A DNA stretch of 64,000 bases from Vitrella brassicaformis (lineage: Eukaryota; Sar; Vitrellaceae). Under the pieces are notes generated by a model that saw nothing but the letters and a program-made list of their open reading frames with translations, was not told where the DNA came from and ran no database searches. A program made the position numbers and the translations under genes. The DNA lies in NCBI GenBank assembly GCA_001179505.1, contig CDMY01000396.1, forward strand, positions 18,643-82,642, written 5' to 3'. Positions 1 through 9,274 of this stretch are shown in pieces. Position 1 is the first letter of the stretch. Each line of letters begins with the position of its first letter.

Positions 1-2
1 GT

Positions 3-2224
3 CAAGGGCCAGGAGTGCCAGCCGGCAACAAGAGAGCCAAGAGGCAGACGAGAGCGCCCTCAGCGCCCGTGCACTCGGGGCAGATGCCCCCGCTGGGCGC
101 CATGGCGGCCGAGCCGGGCGCCCGGAAGCTGGAGGTCATCGATTCGTCAAACGGCGACAAGACCCCGCGGGTCGCCAAGCCGCCGGCAGCCGTCAAAGAG
201 AAGAAGGAGCACTTCTTCGACGCTCCCAGGGTGACAGCGTTCGCGATGAAGTCGAGCCCGCAGCCCTCCCGACGGCAGCCGCTCATTCGACGGTTAGAGG
301 AGGAGAAGGCCCGCATCGCATCGCTCGGCAGCCAGCTGGACGCTGCCGTGGACGGCATGGCGCTGAGCGACCGTGCCGCAGAGGCCATCCAGGAAGGCGT
401 GTGGCGGTGGACAGAGTTCTGTCGACAGGAGATGTGGCGCGTGCTGGTGGGGGAGCCAACACAGACACAGGAGGGTGACGGCCCCAACAAGGAGCACCTG
501 TACTGCTCGGTGCACATGGTGGGGGCCATGGGCACGGGGGTCATAGCGGGGGAGGACGCCACGCTCGAGCTGCTGACGATCGTGCTGAGCCCCCCTGGCG
601 AGAAGGCGCAGCCCAAGTCTGTCGTCTTGCCCTTCATCCACCAGTGGCTGGATCGGGCCCTGGCTGACGACCTGCTCCAGGGATGGACCAAGACAGCGGC
701 AGACCCGTCCACGACCAGCAGCAGCAGTGACAAGACGGTCGCCCTCACCTTCGTCTCGTCCGCCGACCCGCCAGTCACGGTGAGGTGTGTGATGGGTTTC
801 AGCCCCTACGAGTGGTCCAACTCGGCCGTCGCCTACACGCGCCTGCTCCGCTCGTACGCCTTCGCGAGCGACAGCGTCACCAAGGCGGCCCTGCTGATGC
901 ACCGATGGGCCAGGATGGTGGGCCTTCCCTGTCGGTATGTGCCCTTCCTCGAGGCGCCATCGCACCACATCTTGCCACTCGAGCGGCCGGGCGGGAGTGG
1001 AGGGGAGGACAAGGCAGTGCCATCGAGCTCACAGCCATCGGACGCCTTGCCACCGTCGGATGCGCCGATGGGGGAAGACGAGCTGTTCGACCAGCCGGTC
1101 TTCTTCATGCCGGTCCCTGCTGCTTCCGAGGTCAAGAGTGGCGTCAAGACAGAGGAGCAGGAGGCCGGTGCTGTCATAGAGGAGAAGCCGCAGGAGCAGG
1201 CTGTTGCCAGCACCCCCCCTCTTCCTCCCTCTCCCCCATCTGTCCCGTCCGTCCCCCTGGCGCACGACTTCTGGACCTGGGTTGTGGTGTTTGTGGCGCA
1301 GCTGCCGCAGTACAAGAGCAGCCGGCACCATGCGGCCCTGCCCAACCTGCAGCGGTGCATCTCGCAGCAGGCCCCGGACCGCCTGCTCACCATGGACCTC
1401 GAGGGGCTGCCCACCATCTTCCTCCTCGAGAAGGGCCGCATGGGGTGGCGATCGAGCCCCGCCGTCGCATTCCCTCTGTTCGACCCGCCCGCCATGTCGG
1501 CCATGCGTGAGGCATACGAGAACAACTTGGGTGGCCTCGAGCAAGAGCAAGAGGGGGATGAGCAGCAGCAAGATCTAGATGGGCCCGCGGGGGCAAAGGA
1601 GGGAGAGAGGGAGGGTGAGGGGGGTGGAGTTGGTGTGAAGGCGATGGATGAGGTGGCGCGTCTATCGCATGAGAGGGAGGAGCGGCTGGACAAGAAGGTC
1701 TTTGGGGGCAGCCGCAACATCTACTGGGAGTACTCGGCCGTCGAGCTGCTCGACGACGTGTGGGATTTCATCGCAGACATGGAGTGGGCCGACACCGGGC
1801 TCTCTATCAGAGAAGGTACGGTCTGCTACACACCCACACACACACAGTTCGCCTCCCTGTGCCATACATGTGTATAATGGTCCGACATCGATCAGGTGAG
1901 CAGATCCGCAAGAAGCGGCCGTCCTTCAGCAGCGACCATGCCCCACTCATCGAGGACCCCATCACACGCCTCAACCTCTGCGCACCCACCCGCCCGTCGC
2001 AGTTCTCAACCATACCAACCACCATCAGCACACAGCAGCCAGACAAGGATGGCAATGACGACCCCGCCATAAAGGAAGCGTGGGCAGCCTTCTACGCCAT
2101 TCTCAAGAACAAGGCGATTGAGACGCGAGACGGTCTGAGGCAGAAAATCGGGGGAGATGGCCTCGGGAGTGCCAATGGTGCTGATGGCAAGACGGGCGCT
2201 TTTGACCTGCTGTTGGGACAGTGA
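3..2224 (+). CDS. Nucleotidyltransferase (PAP/TUTase)-like protein, probably inactive, 5' partial
   Basis: The frame is open from the left edge, so the true start may lie outside the window; the first in-frame ATG is at 84. Exons are 3-1815 and 1896-2224, with an 80-nt GT-AG intron in phase 1. From 15 it encodes about 709 aa. The core looks like a polymerase-beta-type nucleotidyltransferase. VGAMGTG occupies the place of the usual GS-x-x-x-G loop, followed by GEDATLELL where active enzymes have S-D-x-D. Further on, SYAFASDSVTKAALLMHRWA resembles the PAP/OAS1 helical region. A C-terminal block starts at DFWTWVVVFVAQLP. Only one of the expected catalytic aspartates is visible, so I infer a pseudoenzyme that may bind RNA. 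A Pro/Glu/Gln-rich linker separates the two halves. Family assignment rests on pattern only and is moderate. Confidence 0.5.
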
Positions 2225-2703
2225 GTGGCCGCTGCTTAAGCTCGGTCAGCTTCAGTCAGATCAGTGGTGAGTCAGTCTCCTGGTAACAGTGTGTCGTGAC
2301 CTACCTGGATTAGATGGATGAATGAGCGGTGTTTTGTTCATGCATTGACGGGGAGTCTCTGACGTCGCTTTGCCTTGTGTTTAATCATGAGATGTGCATC
2401 AGCACCAAGCGCCACCGTGCGTGCTGCGATCCTGGACAAATTGATCACTCTTGCCCCCCAGTCGACCGCATGGAAGCCCAAGACAGGATATTCAACTTGG
2501 CCGCGCGCATGCGAATCAGGAAGAGACGCCCCCGCGACCCCCACCCCCTCCCCCTCCCAAATGCAGCCGGTTGTTCTCGTCGCTTTCGTCATTTGCGGTA
2601 CGTACCGAGTGCACATGCCCCGCACAGCTTATAAGCTGCACAGTGTCCATGATGATTGTTCAGATGAACTTCATTCGGTTGTGTTATGGCGTTCGTTCCA
2701 CAC
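2225..2703. other. Intergenic spacer
   Basis: This spacer lies between two genes on the plus strand. It has no convincing gene. A short leader-like reading frame at 2561-2597 (MQPVVLVAFVICG) ends at a good GTACGT donor. It could be a signal-peptide exon of the next gene, but its phase does not match the acceptor at 2709. Confidence 0.4.
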
Positions 2704-3675
2704 ATGCAGGCATTTTCGTTCGCTGCGGCCCAGCCCGAGACGCCCTTCGGGGATCAGCCATGCGCCGTGAGGCCCGGAGCGATCAGCGTCGCATACCTGG
2801 AGAGTAAGCGCATCGATTAATTCTCACTGCCTCACGGTCTTGCCTGAATGAAATCCTGCAATGCAGCGATGGGCACGGAACGCACAGGCATCACCCCGGT
2901 TGTCCCTCGCGATGCTAGCCAGAGCACTGCAGAGGTGTGCACTACAGCAAAGGAGGCCAAGAAGCTTGTGGAGCTGGCACTCAAGCTGTGTGGCAGTACG
3001 CACAACTGAGTTTGTCTCCTTCCGCGCTTTGCTTTCTGTCATTTCTGCCTGCAGAACTTGCAGAGAGCGTCTGCCGCAGCATGACACAAGAGCAGGTGGC
3101 AGAGGCCGTCGGTGAGTCTCTCATGTTGGCCACGCCCCAGAAGGTGGAGGCCCAGAACATCCGCCGCGACGGCTGCAAGGTCGTCTTGGACCTGGTACCA
3201 GCAGGTTGTCTCATTGCTCTTTCGTCAACGAGCCTCGAATTTGTCTCTCTGTTGCTCCGGTGGGTGCGCTGTGTGTGCAGAGGGCAAGCGAAGCCCCGAC
3301 AGCTTCCTTCAAGTTCGTAATGGCACCACCGACGGCCCGTACGGCGCCCTCCTCGCCGGCACGATGGTTCGACTCATCCCAAATGTCGTTGGGGCCATGG
3401 TAGCGTAACAAGCGTTCAAAGAGCCTTTTCCAGGGCCTTGCGCCACTGTCACTGATGACCTGTGATAGGCATTGACCGTCGGCGGCACGCACATCGTCAA
3501 GACAGTGGCCGAAAGATACCAAGACTACCAGAAGACCGGTCTGACTGAGGCAGTCAACAAGCAAGCTGCACTGAGGGTGGCACCCAAGCTGGCCATCGAA
3601 CAACCGAGTGGGGGCGTTTGCATCCACGACACGCCGCACGAGATGTTCGTCAAGACGAAGCTCTCGTCGTCGTAG
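2704..3675 (+). CDS. Conserved-looking hypothetical protein, five exons
   Basis: Exons 2704-2803, 2867-2995, 3055-3204, 3281-3399 and 3469-3675 join without a frame break (phases 1,1,1,0) and encode about 234 aa. The start used is the ATG at 2704 (MQAFSFAAAQ). The protein has no transmembrane segment or motif I recognise. An Ala/Lys-rich helical stretch (TTAKEAKKLVELALKLC) is followed by MTQEQVAEAVGESL and a basic C-terminus ending FVKTKLSSS. If the upstream leader at 2561 is used instead, the protein would be secreted, but that junction breaks phase. Function unknown. Confidence 0.55.
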
Positions 3676-4195
3676 TCCGGCCGTTGAAACATCCACCCAC
3701 GCATTCGACCAGGAAAGAGGATTCTCTCTGTGTCTCTCGATTTTTACTCAATTGTCCGTCCGTCGATTGGGAAAGGGAAGGAGGGAGCGGAGCAGCGGTG
3801 CATCAATCACGTGATCCCATCCCATGGCAGAAAGGAATGCAGGGTACATAGATAGATGAGATGCGTCAGTCAGTCCGAGACACTGACTGACTGTCGTCTC
3901 TTCGACTACCGTTTGATCAACGCATGCGCGTGCACAACCAAACAAGTATGAGCCCCTTCAATGAATGTCCCGTATATTCTGCATGGTCAAAGCCCGGCGG
4001 GCGGTGCTTTGCGCGGGAAAGATCGAAGGGCAAGTCGAGCGGCGATTAATTCTTTAACTCGCGCTGTTCAGCAATTAATGCAGTGCCATGAATAGCGCCG
4101 CAAGCATTAATTGAATTTACGGCCCTATCATGAACTTGAATTTACGGCCCGGCTTGACCCCCGGGTTGTGTGTGTGCGTAGTGTTGTGTGAAACG
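3676..4195. other. Intergenic spacer with a 15-bp direct repeat
   Basis: No coding signal. TTGAATTTACGGCCC occurs at 4111-4125 and again at 4136-4150 (25-bp period), just upstream of the next gene. It may be a promoter-proximal element, but this is only an observation. Confidence 0.4.
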
Positions 4196-6911
4196 ATGCA
4201 GTGGCCGCAGGAGCCTTTCCCAGCCCACCCGCACCCATCGCAGGCCATGCTCCCCGCACCCGCGTCCTCGGCGGCTGTGTCGGTCTTGCCGCCATCTCCT
4301 CGGGCCGATGCTGGTGTTGGGATGGGTGGGATGAGTGGGATGAGTGGGATGGGTGGGATGATGGGCGAGCATCCCCATAGAGTGGCAGATCTGGACGTTA
4401 CGGTGCTCAACTTCGCCCAGTGGATCAGCGATTTGAAGATGCGCAGCAGCTCCAGCCAAAACACAATTTTGGCCGAGATGGGCGTCATTCGCAATGTAGG
4501 CACGCTGGTCCATTACAACACGGGCGGGATGGAAGGGATGTGTGTCCGTGGGCGTGTGTGTGCAGGGGATCACGAGCAACAACACGGAGTTGATGGAGTT
4601 TCGGCGTCACACGGCCACCGTGCAGCAGCAGATGCAGAGCCAGATAACCGACCTCAGAGATGTGAGCCATTCCACGCACACACACAGAAATGCCCTCGCT
4701 CCCTCACCGGCACTTATTGGTGGATGGGATGGATGGATGGTTGCAGAAGTTGATGGATGCCTACAACGAAATCGCCAACATGGTCAAGGCACAGACACAG
4801 TTCCAACAGGTGGGCATGGATGGATGGACGGACGGACGGACGGACGGATGGGGGGTTCCTCACATCAACACAGCCACTGACCGTGTCTGTCTGTGTTGCA
4901 TTCGTATGGTGGGCTGGCTGGCTGCAGGAGATGCGGAGCGAGTACCAGGGGCTGCAAGAGGTAAGTCAGAGAGAGCAGGCCGCACGACACAACACCCATC
5001 CTTTCTACTTTCCTTCTCCATTTTGTCTTGCCCTATACATGGATGGCAGCAACTTCAGCTCAAGACCATCCAACTCGAAACACTCAAGAAGGTGGGTGAG
5101 GCGAAGGCCAACTGGCCTGCAGGAAAACAAACAAACGAACGAAATACACGCGGCTCACCCCTGCCCCGTATGCATTGCATGCGATGGCATGCCATTATTC
5201 CACACCAGGCCTACAGCCAGACGCACCAGCAGCTGCAGACACAGATCACCAACCTACAAAACGTACCCACACACCCACTCCCACAGGCACACCCACACCC
5301 ACACCCACACCCACATACACATACACATACACGAAATCCAGGCAGGCAGGCACTGCCGATTCTTTGTGTGTATCTGTGTGTGTATCTGTGCACTACACAG
5401 GAGTTGAGTGAGAGTCAGTCGCGTTTGGATGAGTACCGTCGCCAGAGCGACCGGGCCAACGAGGACGGCATGCAGAAACTCTGCGAACTCCAAGTGGTAA
5501 GCGATCAATCAATTGACGCCACGCCCTCCCACCAAATTGACCGCACGGCCCCCCTGATATATATATATATGTGTGTGTGTGTGGATGGATGGATGCATTC
5601 AGTCGTCGGAGATGCAGCGTCAGGAGTGGCAGAAGTTCCGGAATACCTACGAGGAGACATCGGCTAATGTACACAGCACACAAAAGGACATACAGCAGGT
5701 CGGCAGAGTAGATGGCTGTAGTAAGGGAGGGAGGGATACGCTACGCAGAAAGGATCTCTCCGTCTGCAATCAAATCGTGTGTGTATGTCGCGTGGGGTGC
5801 ATGCGATGCCTGCAGGACTTGGGAGGCTTGTTGAATGACTTCCGCGAGTGGAAGGTACGTATGCATCAGTGGCCATGCAGGACGACAATCAAATTACCAT
5901 CCCCCATCCATCCATCCATCCATCCATGTGGATGGATGGAACACTGTGCCGGCCGTGCCGTGTATGTGTGTCTGTCTTTCTTTCTTCAGGCGGTGATAGA
6001 GAGCAACCACGAGGCGCTCCATCGCAGTGTCGTGGGACTCGACGCAAGACAACAACCGCAACACCAGACATCATACAGAAAAGAAGACGGGCACGTACCC
6101 CACACAGACAACACAGACAAAGACGTACGTACGCTCTCACACATGGGCACTCACACACGAATAGATAGATGCACAGATCCTGCAGGCAGGGTACCCTTTC
6201 AATTGTCTGTCTTTGCGCGTCTGTCTGTCTGTCTGTGTGTTCAGTCGTCCCGGGGCCTAGCCGCTAATGATAGCATAGAGGTGCTGGGGGGCACGGTTGC
6301 ACAGAGGACCACCAAGGTGGGCGGGGCGGGGCGGGGCACAAACCAAAGCCGCACACCAACCCGCACGGCACGATGAGTGTTGGTGTTGTGTGTTGTGTGT
6401 CTCAGGGTGGTGGTTTCGGTGTGCACCCATCCGTCGTGGCGCCGCTGCCATCCCCGGCCAATGTCGCCAGTGAGAGCCCCCGAGGGCCCACACCAACACC
6501 CACAGGCGAACAGGTCAACCAACCGACACATATATACGATAAAGAACAAAGTGGCAGCCAACCAATCCATTCGTTTGTTCGCTATATACAGGGATACAGC
6601 AAGGGCGTTCCCACTCCGCCCGCTGCCGTGCCCACTGCATTCAACGGCGTGCAGCACCAGCACCATCAGCAGCATCAGCATGGCCCACACGCCCCTCCTG
6701 GCGCCCTGCTGCCCACACAGAACCGGGCCACACTGCACCAGCACCAACAGGTGGATGGATGATGAATCAATCAATCGGTGGATGGATGGATGGATGCCTT
6801 ATGGATGGATGGCATGCTGGCCTTGCACTGTGTGTGTGTATGTGATGCGTGTGTCAGGTGGCCGGGCGTCAGTTTACATACGGTCCGTATGCGGGGCCTT
6901 TCTTCAGATAA
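4196..6911 (+). CDS. Coiled-coil protein, 14 exons all in phase 0
   Basis: Exons: 4196-4495, 4566-4661, 4747-4809, 4928-4960, 5050-5091, 5209-5262, 5401-5496, 5603-5698, 5816-5854, 5990-6124, 6245-6316, 6406-6513, 6592-6750, 6858-6911; about 448 aa. Every exon length is a multiple of three and every intron is phase 0, so any internal exon could be skipped without a frameshift. The N-terminus is Pro-rich, then a Gly/Met repeat (GMSGMSGMGGMM). Exons 2-10 form a long Gln/Glu/Leu-rich coiled coil. The tail is disordered and His/Gln-rich, ending TYGPYAGPFFR. The end of exon 10 is least certain because a second phase-0 donor lies 30 nt upstream. Introns hold GGAT, CA and TG repeats. It could be a cytoskeletal or centrosomal scaffold, but nothing specific identifies it. 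Confidence 0.65.
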
Positions 6912-7615
6912 ACAAATAGCACACACACCTGTCTGTCTGTCCGCCCCGTCCGTCCACACGTGTGTGCTATGGCCGCACACAGCACAGTGGCCGATCGATT
7001 TTGACCGGTTATGCATTCTATGCAGCTGTAGCTGTAGCTGTCCCTGGACGTCTCCTTTCCTACACGCATGATTCAATTCTGTCCACACAACTTGTCACTT
7101 AATTGCCGCCCACCGGCCCTGACAAACACAACACATCAAACTCAGGCTGTTTGTCTGTTTGCTTCCCCGCCCATCTGATGGGCAGCGCCGCTCAGATGAG
7201 ATGACGGTGATCAGCCCATCGCCCCGCACAATGATTCCATTCCACTGGCACCCTCCTTTTACGCCTTTTTACGCCGCGCTTGGGACATGAGGACACGTGT
7301 TGCGTACAACACGTCTCACACCTCTTCAGTGACGCACACAGAGTTGATGTCAGCGTCACGTTGCAGACAACAGCTCGTGTCACGGACAGTTCAAGTGGCC
7401 AGATCTGGGAACAGCCACTGGCCCTGCGCATCAGAGACTCTTGTCGGAAGTGCTGTACAGGCTCCCAACATGAGCTCACGGATGCGCCGAGATTGGCGGT
7501 CGTACACAGATTCCATCCACCTCTCGCGCTCTCTCTCCCCCCAGCCCGCCCATCACAATGCTACCTCTACCCACAGCAGCCAACCAGGAACCCACGTATC
7601 TACACACCGCACCCC
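6912..7615. other. Intergenic spacer between convergent genes
   Basis: It separates the coiled-coil gene (plus) from POP4 copy 1 (minus). I see no gene. Homology to the other POP4 copies stops right at the POP4 stop codon (7616), so this spacer differs from the 3' flank at 30.2 kb. Confidence 0.4.
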
Positions 7616-8738
7616 TCAGAGCCAGCCGAGCCCCAGGCCCTTGGTGGTCGGCTTGAATTTGACTTTGGATCGCACACTTGGGCGGTAGGCCAGCTGCGGG
7701 CCGTGCAGAAAGTACTTGACGCCCATCACGACCACACTCAGCACCACCTGGCCCTTGACCACCGTGCGAAGGCGGCTGTCCTGGCACATCAGCCGAATCG
7801 TCTGCTCGGTCTCCTGCACGATAATGCCGTCAAGACCGATGTAACTCGGCACCCTGGCCTTGTCCACCCTCACAAATGCGCCATGCAGGTCGGCCGCCGC
7901 CNNNNNNNNNNNNNNNNNNNNNNNNNNNNNNNNNNNNNNNNNNNNNNNNNNNNNNNNNNNNNNNNNNNNNNNNNNNNNNNNNNNNNNNNNNNNNNNNNNN
8001 NNNNNNNNNNNNNNNNNNNNNNNNNNNNNNNNNNNNNNNNNNNNNNNNNNNNNNNNNNNNNNNNNNNNNNNNNNNNNNNNNNNNNNNNNNNNNNNNNNNN
8101 NNNNNNNNNNNNNNNNNNNNNNNNNNNNNNNNNNNNNNNNNNNNNNNNNNNNNNNNNNNNNNNNNNNNNNNNNNNNNNNNNNNNNNNNNNNNNNNNNNNN
8201 NAGTCCACCCTCACAAATGCGCCATGCAGGTCGGCCGCCGCCAGCCGGCTGCCCCTCTCGGTGATGGGCAGCCGCTCGTGCATCAGCTGCTCGGCGTACT
8301 GGCTCCACAACTCATTCAGGGGGAGGCAGTCGGCATAACTCAGTGTGCCGTCTTGCAAGTCGTAGAGGCCCCGTCTCCTGGCCTCGTTGTTGCTCATCTT
8401 GGTGAGCCGCCGTGGTGGCTTCTGCTTGGCCTTGGGCTCTCCCTGCTGCTGCTTCTTGCTGGGCTGGTTGTCCAGCCGCATCACTCGCCCCTTGACCTTG
8501 CCCTCGTACACAGCGGCCGGGTCATCCCGCATCGACGGCACCGCGTCCGTCAGGAAGTCGAGAGCTTCCTGACAAGAGCAGCATCGTCCGCCGTGGACGA
8601 AGGGGGATGGGGATGCTCTGCCGAAGGCCCTGGCGCGTAGAGAGGGTGGCTTGGGCGTGACCCATCCACATTTTGCCGATCCAGATATCGCTCAGCGGCA
8701 GCCCGCGCATTCTTGCGGGACACGTTGTGACGACTCAT
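7616..8738 (-). CDS. POP4: RNase P/MRP subunit p29 (POP4), copy 1, interrupted by assembly gap and a frameshift
   Basis: Homologue of Rpp29/Pop4, the RNA-binding protein subunit of RNase P and MRP that takes part in tRNA and rRNA processing. Visible family marks are the basic linker, LWSQYAEQLMHERL, then the Sm-like fold region with DLHGAFVRVDKARVPSYIG, LDGIIVQETEQTIRLM and a basic C-terminus. It reads from ATG 8738 (MSRHNVSRKN). A 14-nt insertion (8562-8575) relative to the other copies breaks the frame after about 55 codons. Translation could restart at the ATG at 8541 (MPSMRDD), losing the conserved N-terminal block. The 300-N gap at 7902-8201 is flanked by the same 40 bases and appears artificial; collapsing it restores a continuous frame. 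Confidence 0.75.
7902..8201. other. Assembly gap (300 N), probably spurious
   Basis: The 40 bases before the gap (7862-7901) are identical to 8203-8242 after it. The two contigs therefore overlap, and no sequence needs to be missing. Confidence 0.9.
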
Positions 8739-9274
8739 TCCCTTTCTTTGCCCTTTTTGCCATGGCGAGCTCAGTCCCGGGCTCGCATAATTGCAAGCTC
8801 AGCCCTCAGCTCGCAAAATATTCCCTGCTTTTTCCTTCGTCAGACGTTGAGAGCTCATCGAAGGGAAGCGACCTATGCGACAAAATCGCTAAACGAATGT
8901 GCCACTTTCGCGAGAAACGGGGTGATCGAGTGAGGATCGAATTCCTCTTTTTCTCGAACCTGGCAAATTCGTTTGCGATTTTGTCGCGGGAGGCGCTGCT
9001 CTCTGTGGCTACCAGTATACTCAGTCAAAGAAAATTCGCAAAAATGGGGAAATGCCAAAAGGGGCACCGGGAAGCTGAGCTCGCACGCTGACTCGTGCTC
9101 TAAGAAGCTCAGCAGACGGCAGCTGATGTGCTCGTTGATGTGCTTGGATGGAAGATCTGCCAAAATCGACGCCAATGCTGCTCGTGGGATCTGTCAAGAC
9201 GAATGCAGTTCTATCTCTGGGTGATCAACATGCTCGCCCACTCTGTCAGCACAGCCTTCGTCCCCCTCCTGCTG
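8739..9274. repeat. Duplicated head-to-head promoter block, copy 1 (POP4 / RAP-AP2 gene)
   Basis: This block of about 535 bp lies between the start codons of POP4 copy 1 (minus) and the RAP-domain gene (plus). It is repeated, inverted relative to this copy, at 19336-19878 and 28923-29448. It holds an imperfect inverted repeat of about 40 bp (8878-8918 against 8949-8988) around a short centre, with GAGCTCGC-like motifs outside. Both neighbours start at its ends, so I infer a bidirectional promoter with 5' UTRs. Homology ends near 9274, inside the first coding exon of the RAP gene. Confidence 0.75.

Noticed and set aside
2-1720. Long minus-strand ORFs opposite the first gene (for example 833-1720)
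   Set aside because: They are GC-rich antisense shadows of the plus-strand frame, with Arg/Ser/Pro-biased composition and no domain pattern.
5550-5600. AT/TG dinucleotide tract as a possible promoter
   Set aside because: It lies inside an intron of the coiled-coil gene and resembles the repeats in the other introns.
7280-7700. Plus-strand ORFs before gap 1
   Set aside because: They are antisense to POP4 or lie in unconserved spacer, with no motif support.
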